Positions 1 through 13,216 of a stretch of DNA of 64,000 bases are shown one piece after another (within the stretch, counting starts at the first letter, position 1; each line of letters begins with the position of its first letter). Location: NCBI GenBank assembly GCA_025716855.1, contig JAIXMQ010000101.1, positions 1 to 64,000 of the forward strand, read 5' to 3'. Under the pieces are notes generated by a model. The model saw only the letters and a list, made by a program, of their open reading frames with translations. It was not told where the DNA came from and searched no databases. The stretch is from Pilaira anomala. Lineage: Eukaryota > Mucoromycota > Mucoromycetes > Mucorales > Mucoraceae. Made by a program: the position numbers and the translations under genes.

Positions 1-149
1 TAGAAAACGATGAAAGCTAGATGTCATGTAATACCAGGATTATTTGGTTACTTTAATGTTCTGAGTATTACAAAAAAAAAAAAAAAAAAAAAAAAAGATA
101 TTAATCTTTTAATCTTGTGCGAGCTTTACATTAGTTCACAAGTATTATC

Positions 150-2877
150 ATGAACAACGTAGATGTTGAATTGAATGTTCCAGGTAAATATTTCCATCGT
201 TGGTTGTTACTTATTACATTATTTACTTAATTACTCCTCTTTTTATTATTTTAGAGTTCTGGGAACAGCCGGAAAACATGTGGCGAAATATCACAAAGTA
301 TGATTTTCGCTTTTATTATCAGAGTGGCTGTACTGGTACGAAAGGTGAAGCTCATCAATCTTACAAGAAAGACATTAAATGTATGTCGAAGAAGGTGCCA
401 TTTAACAGTAACAAATATAAAATGTTAAAAAGCTGCGAGACAGTTGCGAAGGTGAGTCATGGTATTTTAGTTGTTTTTGCAAGCTACTGATATTTCTGGT
501 TACAACAGACTGCACGTAATAATCATGTCAATAAACACTTCTGGGACAACGAAATTAATAATATAGCTAAAATTGTTTCAGACGATTTATATTCAGAAGT
601 AGTGTATTTATTCATATATGATAAGATCACTTATACATTTTTAACTTTATTTACATTTCTTTTTGTTGTTAATAGAAAGAAATTGAAATATTAAATAGAG
701 TAACGGATGTATGTCTTAATCTTTGAGATATCGGCTGTTCTGACTTTTTAAATAGCTTTCAGTTAAGCGAAAGCCTTCACATGATGAAATACCTACAACG
801 GTAAATATTAAAACTATATACTTGCTCAAGGTTTTGCTGGTGCGTTACACTAACACTCGTTATTATCCAGATTCAAGCTAAACGACTAAATAAGCAAGAA
901 ACCCTGGTAGAAAAGTTTATGAAGTACAAACAGAAAATTGTACATGATATCGCTACGAAATCGGGATTTAACCTTGAAACTAATTTATCTGAACTAGCGT
1001 AAGTTTACTGATGACATATTTATTTATCACCGGCTGACATAATAATACTGAATTATATTTCACTTGTTCTATTTATAGAGCAGTAAGTAATGTCATGCTT
1101 CTAAAGCCTTCACAGTTTGGCAGATATGCTCCTGATCATTTTACGGACGAAGTTTTAAATGAGTGGCATAAAAGTATCTTAAGTACCTTGATCGTTGATA
1201 TAAAAGAAGTCCGAGATATATCCATGTCTCTTGACGATTTAATCTATGTATGTATATGAAAGACATAGAGCTCTTGTTATGGTCACTAATAATCATAAAT
1301 AAACGATAGGATCTACAAAAAAAAATCAACACACTTGAAGTTGTTCAAAAGTCGGTTGCCACGAGTGTTGGAAAAGACGACCACAGAGCACAAATTTTAA
1401 TTGGCCTTTCAAACTTGTAAGTTATATTGTGCTACTATTGTAGGTATATTAATGAAGTCGGGGAAAAGAGTATCCGGATTTATAAAAAGTATAACCAGGC
1501 ACATCGTCACGTGAATAAGGTTTTTTATAACTTTTGCATGAAATACACCATTACATCAAATTTTTTTTTCACATGGCATACAGGCAAGTTTTTTTCTTAT
1601 ACGCCAGACAAACAGGGGTTTTTTTTCACATACTCCAGACAAACAGGGGTTTTTTTCATTATAAATCATCTTTTTTTTTATTTTGTTCTTTTCTTTCGCT
1701 TTCTTCTTTTTACATATATTCCTTCCTTACCGCTCCATTTTTAATCTCTTCTTTTACCACACTCCTTATCTAGAGAAGAGATTGTTCCAAGAAAAAAAAC
1801 CTGTGCATAAAACATGTTGTCATCAATGGTAAGTCTAATAATTTTATCAAAAATAAATGATTCAATTGTCTAATAAATCTCAAATAGAAAATGATCCTTT
1901 TTTCTTTCTTGTCCAAAGTGAAAAAATTACAAGTATTATACTTAAAAAAAAAAACTGGTAAGTATTTTGGTGGTTTAACGGCTAGTTGGATCAAATTTCA
2001 TCCGTGATTTTACTACCTCATTTTTTACTACTCTTTTACCCAGCACCTATATTAATTATATGATTTCAATATTCGCGATCATTTAGAATACAAAACTTCA
2101 TTACCATACTCTTTTGCCCACTACACCTATTCATGAAACAGAATTGTGGAGTAGTTTATTTGATCCAATTCTCGTAGCATTATTCTCTGATCCTGATCGT
2201 GACACTTTTCTTAGATGGTTAGTTTTTTTCTTTTTCTTTTTCTTTTTGCACTAATGTTTATTATATGTAGGACTAATTCTGTACCTGACGATGGTAGCGC
2301 TAATGAATTAAACCGTATTCAACCTGATGCAATGATATGTTCAATTAATCAGCTTAGTTGGGACCGTACAATTGGCTACGGTGAAGTCAAAGTGGCAGAA
2401 CCAACTCCTAATAGTGCAGCTTTAGCCAGTGATCTTTTGAGATTGGCGACTATGACCAGTAAAGCTATCGGAGGATCTGAAACACGCTCTATTCTTACTT
2501 TCCAGATACATGGTAAATTTAGTTGTTGTGTTATACCACATTATATTTTTATACTTGGTTTTTAATCTATTTCTTTATAAGGATATAATCTCAAAGTTTA
2601 TATAACTCAAAAAATGCCAAAAAGTTTATTTTATACCATGACAGAAGTAGCTGAAATTGAATTCCCTAAATCAATACAAGACATTGATTCTTTTATTAAG
2701 AGAAAAAACATTGAAGCATTAATTTCTGTATATAAAATATTCTGGGGAGTATGCTGTGAGACGAAGAAAGATGAAGCTGAAAATGAACCTGAATCTCCTG
2801 CTTTGGATATTTCGACCATTAAATGTATCAATGAAGGATCTAAGGATCGCTCGCGAGAATGCCCTTTTAAGTATTAA
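150..2877 (+). CDS. Multi-exon protein of a lineage-expanded family with a PD-(D/E)XK-like motif (locus 1)
   Basis: A gene of about ten exons. The ATG at 150 opens exon 150-183, followed by 255-451 and one starting at 509; every junction has GT-AG ends and keeps frame, and the last exon stops at 2877. The N-terminal half is charged and probably helical. Near the C-terminus is a block ETELWSSLFDPILVALF, then IQPDAMI and, about 10 residues on, GYGEVK; D...(G)ExK is the spacing of a PD-(D/E)XK nuclease active site. A helix (ALASDLLRLATMTSKAIG) and a beta-rich tail (LKVYITQ) follow. The same block recurs at 55.3 kb, and related layouts occur at 37-41 and 61.5 kb. From memory this resembles hypothetical proteins that are very numerous in Mucorales. 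The nuclease reading is inference; no function is established. Exon edges between 1520 and 2100 are uncertain because T-rich sequence interrupts there. Confidence 0.6.
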
Positions 2878-2893
2878 ACATTATAATGTCATC

Positions 2894-2928
<35 letters not shown>

Positions 2929-5900
2929 ATTATTTGAACACTTGAAATAAATTTTTTCAGTTAACATTTGAGTATATTAAGTTACCATAGACTTGATTTA
3001 CTTTATATATGTAGCTCTATTTCTTTTTTGCTAAAATAAAAGAATTGCCGGTTTCGTATTATAGTCTTTGAGATCACTTCACATAGACATGTTATTTAAT
3101 AAAAGACATTGTATTTTGTTCTTCATCTACAATAAGCGATATAACGTTCCTGTTTTTAAATATACATTGTAAGCAGTATTTCAAATATCACATTTTGTCA
3201 TATTTTTACTTTTGACTGCTATTATGGTCAAGCTAGGTGGTAATTGCGTGATGTCAAAATAGAACTACATATGAATCCATAAAAGCTGTCCCCTTTTACA
3301 TCAACCTCAATTGCGAAACGAAGGTTTATTTGCGGATGAGTATTGGATGAATACATGCTGTGGCTACCAATGTCGATATTGCCAATATCTTCTACCATTT
3401 GATCTTCAATTATCGGAATCTGTATCTTCTTTGACTTTTCTTTTTTTTTTTATAACGTTTGGAAGAGAGACTTCTTCAATTTTTTTTCACACTTCGTTTT
3501 TTCAACAACAGCTACTCAGTGGTTTGGCTTCTGATCGATATTGGCTTTAGGTAAATATAAGAGCTGCAAGGCAGGAGGACACCGAAGTAAATAACCCCTC
3601 TCCCTTCTGCCATAACTATTTTTGCTGTTTGATCATTTAACTTTTATTATATTTTTTTTTATTATATTTTTATTTTCTGTAAGCGCTTCTTATGTTAAGC
3701 CTCGTTTATAACAGCATAATCTATTAGACGTATCATACTATATACAAGAGCTCTTAATTATGTTAAAACCTACATCAGAAGCAATATCATCATATTTGTA
3801 ATTTTCTACGATAAAATCTTCTTCAACTGTAGTAATTTGTGTAAGTAACGTCATATAAAGCTCGATTAACAAAAGTAAGGAGGCCTTTTGTCGTAGCAAA
3901 GGTAGTAGCTCTCTATCATTTGTGATAAATCAGAACTAGTAAACATCTACCTGCATTTTAACTTGGTCTTCCAGTGAGATGATACCATTTATTCGCTTAT
4001 TATGTCGACCAAGGTTATAACAAGTACTACACGAATAAGTAAGCCTATCATTTACTTAAAATAATAAGATTTTCCTATTTTAAGTATACCAGTACATGTA
4101 CTATTATCAAATAGGTCAACAAGATTCTATTACTTAAATCACTGTTAGATTTTTCACTCTAAACCTTGAGTGATGAATCCATGCATAGACATGCTATGTT
4201 CAGTTATTTACTTGAATCAAAAACGGAATCACCCTTCATTCCAAAACTTGAGTGTTAAACCGTTTAAAATAAACACTGTTATTCTTGCAATACTTGAGAA
4301 TACGATGTCATTTATACATAATCCGTAGCCTTTTATACATGGTCCGTTAATGACGAAAAAAAAAGGAGTAGTTTTGTTTTTATACTTTCCTTTTCTATTA
4401 CCGTAGAGATATAAAAAATGACGCCAGTATTTTACTCCAATGATGTATTTTGTTTAATTTCTATGACATTTCATCACTTGGTGACGAAAGGTTTATGTAC
4501 CTCCTTCTAATCATAAAATGCATGAATACTTTTTGTACCACATTTGTGTAACGGGGCTAATTTTGATTTAGTATGAGAAAGAAAGGGATGTTTTTATTTA
4601 TTTATTTTTGCATAGTATGTATTTATTATCTTATTCTTCACTCACAATTTGTTGGGTTTTATAATTTTATATTTTCATCTCAGGTTATAATCAGTATCTT
4701 TAAAGGACATTAACTTCAAGCTGTTATACATTCATGAACCTCATTAAGAGATTAATAAAGTATTCATTTTTGATAGATTTTTGAGATCCTTCCGTTCACA
4801 GGCTTTTTATCTTTCTTTAAATATATGAAGGACCTTTCTTAGTTAATCTCATAATTATTTCAGTCAATTTGTTTGATCTTTACCAACAGGTTGGCATGAA
4901 AAATTAAGTTTTTTTTTAATCCCTTTCTATCAAAAAGTGTGGTGGTATGACTTTTTATACAGCTTAGAAAATAAGTAAAAAGATATGAAGTACAATCGTA
5001 TTACCAGCTATTGCCAGCACTAGTTGTTGTAAAACCAAGATCTTTAATAGTGCCAGGTGGGGTAAATGTATAATACCACCCAGCTTCCTTAGCATAAATA
5101 TGTTACTTTTTGTCTCTTTTAATAAATTTATCTCTCTTTCCCATTATAAAATCAGAGTAAAGTTATATATAAGCAAGAGAACTAGCTAGGTCTCTAGCAG
5201 GACCCTAGGTCAGGAAATAATAAATATATCTGTTAAGTCTAAAGGCAAATAGAATCCCAATATAACAAGTAGGCGGGTACACTTTTCATAAATAAACAGA
5301 AAGGTTAGATCTTCATAATAATATACATGTTTAACATTGTATATTGCTATTAATATCTTGAACCAAAGGAAATGTTCTATGTATATTCAAGTGCATACAT
5401 ATACAAACTGACGTAAAATAAGATCAATTGTAGAAACGAGGATCAAATAATAAAATAAGATTGAGAATAGTACATAAAACAAAACAAAACAAAACAAATA
5501 TTTAATTCATATTAATAGAAAATAAGAGATATTTAGTGGTAATAGTCTCGATACAAGCTTAGCTATCTTTTGTTAGGATAAGAACGGCTACTACTAGTTA
5601 ACAAAAAAAGATTTTCTTTATCTATCGATATTAAATAATATTATTATATAACCTGTAAACAAAAAATAAAAAGAATAACGTTGTTGGAATAAAGTTTTTA
5701 TCCCAACAACTGTCAATTCAATCCCAAAACTCGGAAAACATGTACATCAATCTAAACGAGGGTCCAAACTCGTTAATCTAAAAATAAGATTGATCAGGTC
5801 GTATGATAAAAATAGTTTTTGTCAATTTAAAATTTAACACTGGAGGCCTTAATGGTTATTTTTACATGAAAGTTAAATTTCACTTGTTAACAACTGAATT

Positions 5901-6148
5901 CAAATTGGGCTTTACCATTTTTATGCAGAATGGCTTTGGGTGTGTAATCTAGCAGACCTTCTCAAATGCAAACATTAGTAGTTGTACACACATATGTAAG
6001 TATTATTTTAACCAAAAGGATAAAAATAAAGAACGTGTCGCGATGTTTTTTTGTTTGACAACATTATCATGTATTTCAGTGCTTGTATTTTGATTAAAAA
6101 TCAATAAATGAAAAATGTCACATTTTATTCATGCATTAACTACTACTT
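2878..6148. other. Intergenic, AT-rich, no gene seen
   Basis: A 24-T homopolymer lies at 2896-2925. Only short open frames without fungal coding character are present (the longest, 3311-3550 on the plus strand, is T-run derived). (AAAAC)n occurs near 5475-5500. No tRNA cloverleaf or conserved motif was recognised. Confidence 0.5.
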
Positions 6149-6984
6149 CTATATTCTTCGGTTATTATTATTGTAGACTTGTCCGTCATCAAATTCTTCA
6201 TCATCTTCCTCAAATCCCTCATCCTCATATCGCTCGTAATTCATTTCAGCTGAATCGTCTGAATCTGCATCGTCTCCTTCGTAATCACTAGGACCATCAT
6301 CATCAGGACGAGGGATTCGTGTCTCAGGATCCAGTTGCAAATGAGTCATTGTTAAACTTAAATCATCAGCTAAACTTTCGCTCGTTACACTTCCTCTCAC
6401 AGATTCCATTTTCTTTCTCATATTTGCATTCTTGATATCATTTTGCTGAGATTCTTGCAACTTCATAGATTCTTCTAAACTCATCATACGAGCGGTTCTT
6501 GTCTAATGAAAAATTATTAGACATATTATATGTTAACCTTTTCAAACCTACGTGTTGTTCGTCAGCATCATGAGCTCTTAACAGATTATGAGCATGGGCT
6601 TCTTCTACTTTGTTCGACCTTAACAAAGTTTCTCTTCGAACGTCAAGTTTCTCGTTAAGTGATAAGCCAGACACTTGTTCGGTGATACCGTTAGCTAGTG
6701 AGCTTCCGTTATTCATTATCGACTGTATCTGTTGCAACTTATGTCTTAATTTTGCTCCGCCGTCAGGTAATTTTAAGGCTCTGTAATAAACTTCGTGAAT
6801 AAAAATACACCTAAATAAAAAGGCATCTTACTTACGGATTATTTAACATGCTATTCGTCTTTTCATAAAGTTCTTGCAGTTCTTTTTGATCCATATCTTC
6901 TAGCTTTCGTGATAGTGGCTGTGAAAGTCCATCTAATTGTCGGTTAGAGCTACGCCAACCTTTACCGTTAAATTGTGTATTCAT
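6149..6984 (-). CDS. Gdown1/POLR2M (GRINL1A)-like RNA polymerase II-associated protein
   Basis: Three exons, complement(6149..6502, 6552..6780, 6836..6984), GT-AG introns, 243 aa. Two short blocks match what I recall of metazoan Gdown1. N-terminally, about residues 35-65, a helix ending SMLNNP runs into LPDGGAKLRHKLQQI, matching the Gdown1 pattern 'LLRN..F...LPDKGKKI'. C-terminally, TARMMSLEESMKLQESQQ matches 'LSIEESLALQKQQ', followed by a helix. The tail is very acidic (DDEEFDD-type), as in Gdown1. Gdown1 binds Pol II and antagonises TFIIF and termination factors, acting in the nucleus. The protein is shorter than the roughly 370-aa human one because the middle is reduced. ATG 6984 was chosen because the in-frame upstream extension is a poly-F run encoded by a homopolymer. 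The call rests on two short motifs in the right order. Confidence 0.62.
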
Positions 6985-8068
6985 TATATTGTATTTTACG
7001 AAAAAAAAAAAAAAAAAAAGTTTATGATCAACTTTTTTTTTTCCTGCCAAATGAAAAGGTAGTCCCGACATTATGTAATAACAAGTTTATTTTTGAAATT
7101 CACTGAGAGAGCATAGCTATCTTCATATTTGCCATTGTTCAGAGATAAATAAATTTTTATAAAACATTTTTATCTATTTGAACCAAGTTACATATTTTAT
7201 CTTGGAATCCCTTTTTTTCTGCTAATTATGGAAGAGATCAATTAAGCATTTAATGTATAATTAATTTAGCAACATACAAAAAAAAAAAAAAAAAAAAAAA
7301 AAAATCCTAGGAGTTATTATTTATCTTTATTTATGTATAAGATTAATGTTAGTAGAGGTAAAAAAATGTTTAGTACTTACTTGACAGCAGAAGTTTTTTT
7401 TTTTTTTTTTTTTTTTTTAATTAGAAATAGGTGTTTCAGTCAACATCATTTTACCAAAATAGAGAAACTGAAATGTTATAAAAAGACTAATGTACATACA
7501 TAGCCTGTCATTTTCTCGAAGTTTAGCTGGTGCGATGTCCATAGAAGACGAAAACAGATACTTTGAGACTTTGTTTATCCTTTGTTTGTTTTTTCATCAT
7601 GTATTTTTAATGGGATAGCATCTCATATTGACAAAAGTAGATGATCAAGCGTTAAATTTTTATAATAGTCCTAACAAATTGTGTTCTTTATCCTGGTTTC
7701 TTAGCTTTTTCAATCATTTTCAGTCTTCCTAAACATAGTCTGGAGTTAGTTGTTGCTGCTTTTTTTTCATCATTGTTCTTCTTCTGAGAAAGTTATATAC
7801 AAGATGTTACTTATTATGTTAGTTTTATTTGATAATTATTAATAGCATAACTTTGAAACATCTGAAGAAACTAAATTTACGATTCTATAAAGCTATAAAT
7901 GTATTGCACAAGCATTTGAATTCAGGACAGTAAATGATGGAAGTATTCGTGTCACCACAAGTCCCCCTTTTTTTTACATTCAAAATGTGACTATGAATAT
8001 CTATCTAATTTTTTTTTTTTTTTTTTTTTTTTTTTCGTTCACACTTTTCACTTTTTGTTACTTACATT
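6985..8068. other. Divergent intergenic region with A/T homopolymers
   Basis: It lies between two genes transcribed away from each other. It carries A/T homopolymers near 7002-7018, 7279-7303, 7393-7418 and 8011-8035, the last a T-run just 5' of the RPC34 start. No open frame of note. Confidence 0.5.
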
Positions 8069-9332
8069 ATGGACGTTGACATGGCGGATAACAAGCCTGA
8101 TTCCAACGGTGATAATCCTTTTGGATTATCCGCTGCGGAATGGAAGTTTTATCAATTCGTTCGTGCCTCTCCAAAGGTAATTTTTTCGACTACTTCTTTT
8201 CGTCTGTGTATATAGAAAACTAAATAATATTGATACATAGGGTGTTAAATTCACAGATCGTCCAGAAGACATGGACGTGCAGGAGTCATACTTGGCTATG
8301 AACGCTCTGTTAAAAAAGGTAAACATTTTTTGTTATAGTTGGTAAATATTTTTTTTACAAGTGCTAAAATATACTTGTACATATGTAGAATACGTTGGAA
8401 GTAATTGCACTCAATGGTGAAAACATGTTGAAAGCAATTGATCTAAGAGATGCAGAAAAGTAAGCACTGATAGATAGTTAGTAACGTTAAAAAAGACAAT
8501 GTAGCTGACTTTTTTTTTTTTTTTTTAAATAAAATAGGGCAAGCAAGTTAAATGATGATGCACGTCTTGTTTATAACATGATTCGAGCAGCTTCAAATAC
8601 GGGTATCTGGACCAAAGAATTAAAAAAAAAGACAAACTTACACACAATTGTATTGAATCGTACTTTGAAGTCATTGGAGCAACGTCAAGAAATCAAAGCT
8701 GTCAAACATGTCAAATATCCTACTCGTAAAATTTATATGTTGTATAATTTAACTCCTTCTAGTGAAGTCACTGGTGGTGCCTGGTATACAGATCAAGAAT
8801 TAGATACGGATTTCATTGACAGTCTAAAAGCGGCCTGTTTAAAGTATATTACCGCTAGAGTAAGTTCTGACACAGATATACATATTTAATTTATATAGAA
8901 TACTTAATTTTTGACGCATAATAGAGTTTCCCTCGTATTGAAGGTGTGACAGATGCTGTTTTTAGTGCAGATCATGAACTTTATCCTACTGCTACAGAAG
9001 TAAGACGATTTATTACGGAATCTCGTATTTCTTCAATCGATTTATCTGTTAAAGATATCACAAGTTTATTGGACGTATTGGTTTACGACGGTGTAGTCGA
9101 AAAAAAGATGCCGTTTATGGCTGGTATGGAAGATTTTAGTGATGATGAAGACGATGATGATGCTTCTGTTCAATGGTCTTATAAAGCTATTCGTAAAGTT
9201 GCCAGTCGTCTACCAACTGAAGCATTGACAGAAACTCCCTGTGGTAGATGTCCAGTATTTACATTCTGTGTGGAAGATGGCCCTGTCTCTCCTATGAATT
9301 GTGAATACTTTAAAACTTGGTTAGATTGGTAA
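8069..9332 (+). CDS. RPC34: RNA polymerase III subunit RPC34/RPC6 (POLR3F)
   Basis: Five exons (8069-8176, 8241-8318, 8389-8459, 8538-8859, 8925-9332) splice in frame to 328 aa, the usual length for the subunit. RPC34 belongs to the RPC82-RPC34-RPC31 subcomplex that recruits Pol III to TFIIIB and helps open promoters of tRNA and 5S genes. Tandem winged-helix domains occupy about residues 15-240, with LNDDARLVYNMIRAA...GIWTKELKKKTNL in the second. An acidic linker (DFSDDEDDDDA) follows. The C-terminus has the diagnostic cysteine cluster CGRCPVFTFC...VSPMNCEYFKTWL, which in the eukaryotic family binds a 4Fe-4S cluster. All four cysteines are present. The ATG starts MDVDMADN, directly after a T-rich leader. 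Its 3' end nearly abuts the convergent transporter gene. Confidence 0.95.
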
Positions 9333-9425
9333 AACGAATATCTTTTTTCTTTACAAAAAATAAAATAAATGTACATAATAATAATAAAAAAAGAAAAATG
9401 TTTATAAACGTATTTTTATTATATA

Positions 9426-12344
9426 TTATACATGTTGACCCATAAGTTGAGATACAATATCGCCCATTGATTCTTGTTCTATTATGATTTCGGTACATCC
9501 TGCTGCATATGTATACCAAAATAATTGATGATCTGTCATTAATTCAAGACCTTGATTTTCGTCATGATTCTGTTTCCAAATTGCCATCTGTTTAGAATGT
9601 AACATACGCCTTGCTAGTTCTGCAGACGGTAATGAACCTGGTAAGGGTGATTTAGTATGCAGAGCACAAGCCAATGTGTAGAGGTATAAGTGTACTGTAG
9701 CTGCCATTTCTTTACGATATCCGTTCATTGGCGACATCATTAGTCTTACGGGCTCGGTAATTAAAGCCTGTGATGTTTGAATATGTTGAATCCAATATAA
9801 AATGTTGCGTTCATGCTCTAAAATTTCACGATACTCTTGTATTGGGAAAGGACCTTTGGTGATCCGAGGCTCATCCCCTGTCAATACTAACATTTCTTGC
9901 ATCATCTGTAACAAGCGAGTCAATAACTTTTGGTGACGTTTACATTCCTCTAATGTAACTTGATATTGCAAAGAGTTTGTGCTCTTTTGATATACGAGAG
10001 AAATCACTCGTGCACATTGAATTCCAGTAGCAATCAATAAATCGGCTAAGCTAGTACGAAGACGCTTTCTTGCCCATACAGGCCAAACAAATTGGTCTAC
10101 TAACATCACCACCAAAGTTGCTATAATCGCTGTTACTGTACGTTTCCAAACAGGCTCGAAGATTGATTCGGCTTCACTAGTATAACCTGTAGATATTATG
10201 ACACTCATGGTTAAAAGAGAAATAAATCCAATACGAGGATAAGAGGAGCCGAGCAGCAGATACCACATTGGAACTTGGAAAACAAGCACTAAAACTGCCA
10301 ATACATATGCGTTTTCGTTCCTACTAGCAGCTAATAAGCATATATAACCAGCCACAGCTCCGCAAACGGTAGCAATAATACGATACATACACTGCACTGC
10401 AGTAGATCCAATAGTGTAATTCATTACCACCATAGCAGAAAGCAAAGCCCACTGTCCATGGTTTTGATTATAGAATGTGTTCGCGCCTTCAATTGGTAAA
10501 AAAGCCATTAGAGCTAGTAGCACTGCTATTATAGTAAACTTGATTGCATAACGTGTAGGTCCATATTGTAACCATTTGTTTATTGCGTATAATATTTGAC
10601 TCCAAAAATATGTGCCACGAATATTGTGTAGAGGTGTTGTTTGTTTATCATTTACATATTGATCTAAAAAATTTTCTGTTGATACCTCTGATTTTGTTTC
10701 TATACGTGTTACTAGTTGAGAAACTCTTCGTTTCATTCGATTCGCCTCTGTTGTAGATGATGATTCTGCTTCTAAAGGAGCACCACGTTCGATGTTTGAA
10801 CTTTTCTTCTTCAATTCTAATTCTCGATTCTCCAACATTAATTTTTCAGAAAAAAATTTATCACCTTCTTGGTTGGATGTTTTATGTAACCACCTATTGA
10901 TACGAACACGAGGAAGATAAATACGACGAAACCACAGAGCTTCCGGGTGACCAGCCCGAACCAGTGTCTCTGCGTGTTCTTGTAACTGTAATAATTCTTT
11001 TCCAAATCGAACCATTGTAAAAATGACGGTAAAAACCAAGAAATGTTCTTCGCTGGGTACATTGCCCGTGATATCATATTCATTTTGAAAGGTCATTTCT
11101 GTTTCTTTGAATTCCTTGATAGCAGAATGCAAATCTACTTTTGTAAGCTGTTGCTGTGTAATGCTTGATTTATTTTTGACAGTAATGGCTTTATGTTGAA
11201 TTAAAGTTGTTTCAATTTGATCTAGAGTTGTAATACAAGTAAATATAAACTTTTTTAATGAAGGCTGAATACTTAATTGAAGACGATCAATTTCTTTGTA
11301 TTCTCGACCCGAAAGTAACGTATCCCCTGATAAAGTTTGGTACGAGCTACTGGTTTCTCCGCGAGCTGCATTTAAATGAGCCTTGATCCTCTTTTCTAAT
11401 AAGATACGCACCTCTCTTTTAATAGCTAAAGAAAATCCAAACAAGTTGTCTGCTAGTAATCCAAGTGATTGTAATAATGGTTTATAGCTTATTAGTGAAT
11501 AGTAAGATACAATTAATTCATATTTGGCTTCTTGACGTGCCAATCTCATGTGACCAATATCAGCTCGTAATTTATTATTCAATCTTTGAAGCTTTGCACT
11601 AGCAGAAACATCGGTTGTCATGACACCACCTTCATCATTACTTAACAATACTTCGTGAACAAACGCCAAAACATCTTTTATAGATTCTATGGAGGTACCA
11701 ATAGCTTGCCTAGAACAAAAAAAGTTAGGCTGTAGGCATTTTAAAAAACATTGCGAAACAACATAACATTACTCTGATGTTTTGGCAGCAGTTTCTGGCC
11801 AAAGTACCAAATTACATATTAACGCAATAAGTCCACCCCAAACAATAGGATAAAATGTGCTTACTACGTTCATAATATTAAAATTCACTGCATAAATGTC
11901 TCTTGTTAAAATAAAAAAAGGTAACGTAAATCCTTGCAAAGCAGGTATATAAAGACGGGGATATTTTAATCGAACGTATGCAATGACAAAGACACAAACT
12001 GTAAATCCAATTGAAGCAATAATACCAGCACCATTACTATATAAATTTGCATGTCTTTCATGAGCTCGGTTATAAACGGTACAAAAATAAGATATCAAAG
12101 CAGACCAAATGGCCGAGCCTAGCATCATAAAGACATTTAGCAAGATTCCTACAATTTGATTTCCCGCTGTTCCACTTGCGTTAAAAAATATGGTGCCTAA
12201 TGGAATAAGGTAGGGTGGTGTTCCTGCCACTCGAATGACAGACGGTATTAATATGAGGATTGTAGCTATTTCATAAGCAACAGCGCATTTAATAATTTTT
12301 TTCCACAAATTATTCTTGTTTTTAAAATACAGCAGTAATTTCAT
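9426..12344 (-). CDS. Fungal FUSC/ArAE-type membrane transporter (putative ER transporter with 6-TM N-terminus)
   Basis: Two exons, complement(9426..11709, 11773..12344), joined over a 63-bp GT-AG intron; 951 aa. The N-terminal exon has a cluster of about six hydrophobic segments (such as IATILILIPSVIRVAG and ASIGFTVCVFVIAYVRL) ending in NLVLWPETAAKTSE. A long helical cytosolic region follows (residues about 195-540), then a second hydrophobic cluster (IIAVLLALMAFLPIEGANTF, MVVMNYTIGSTAVQCMYRI, TVTAIIATLVVMLVDQFVWP). The N-term 6-TM / helical domain / FUSC-like 6-TM order is that of fungal ArAE_2-type proteins, related to Bre4-type and aromatic-acid exporter families. The DQFVWPVWAR signature after the last TM is typical. 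Substrate unknown. The call is to family only. Confidence 0.85.
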
Positions 12345-12625
12345 TTGTTGTTGTTGAAGAAAAGGAAAAAGAAGAAAGAGAGAAGAAAGTGATTGAAATT
12401 TTATTTTCCCGAATCTTTATGTCTCATTAAATTTAAGATTTTGTGCCTTGCATAATATTTGAAATGATTAAAGTCATTTGTTGTCATCAAGAAGAATAAC
12501 AATTAGAATAATAATAATAATAATAATAAAGGTAATAAAATCAATTCAAAAATCTTGTATTTAACGAGGATTATTTATTTATTTACAATGTATACACACA
12601 AATTTAAATTTTCGATTTGTATTAT
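12345..12625. other. Short intergenic region
   Basis: Contains an (ATA)n run around 12500-12528 and the 3' flank of the small gene at 12626. Nothing else seen. Confidence 0.4.
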
Positions 12626-12931
12626 TTATTCCATAGGATTAGTTTTACCATCCTGGGGACGTTTAGCACAGTCTTGTCCATGATGGTGGTCACTCTGTAA
12701 AGTTCCTTTGACAGTTTCCTTCATGTCATGTAAAACTGTCTTGATCTTGGAAGTTTGAGTTTCAGTAGCTACATGAGCTCCAGTAGTAGCGTGTGTAGGA
12801 TCTGATTCAGTTCCAGCATGAGGATGAGCTTGATGTGTGGTAGAGTGAATAGGTGTGTTCTTTGTAGAGTTATCAGGAGTTACGAGAGGATTAACGTTAT
12901 TAGGAGGATAAGTGGTGTTCATTGAGTTCAT
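12626..12931 (-). CDS. Small hydrophilic protein, function unknown
   Basis: Single exon, 101 aa, starting MNSMNTTYPPNN. It is rich in T, H, N, Q and P, lacks hydrophobic segments and has few aromatic residues. The central stretch repeats TH/HAT motifs, and the C-terminal part contains KTVLHDMKETVKGTLQSDHHHG, an amphipathic lysine-rich helix of the kind seen in hydrophilin/LEA-like or dehydrin-like stress proteins. That resemblance is compositional only; I recognise no family. The downstream flank and the 1.1 kb separating it from Vma12 hold no competing frame. An intact start and biased composition argue that it is a real gene. Confidence 0.6.
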   Translation of the reverse strand: MNSMNTTYPPNNVNPLVTPDNSTKNTPIHSTTHQAHPHAGTESDPTHATTGAHVATETQTSKIKTVLHDMKETVKGTLQSDHHHGQDCAKRPQDGKTNPME

Positions 12932-13216
12932 TTTTATTTATATATTCTTTTCAAATTATATTTAAATGATATAAAAAGGAAATAAAAAGAGTTTAACAAT
13001 TTTTATCATTTTATATTCTTTCTGTTTCTTGGCAGTAATGGAAAAAATAACGCCATGATATCATCGGCTCCTAATTTAGTAATACTATGTCATACAATGT
13101 GAACGAAAATCCTCCTTTTAACACGAGCAGAAATATATATGTACGTCATTGACGAAAATCTTTATTTATACATTTTTTAAACGTGCGATAAATGCAATCT
13201 GATAATTATAGCTTTT
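12932..13216. other. Short intergenic region
   Basis: Upstream flank of the small hydrophilic gene and 3' flank of VMA12. No feature seen. Confidence 0.4.
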
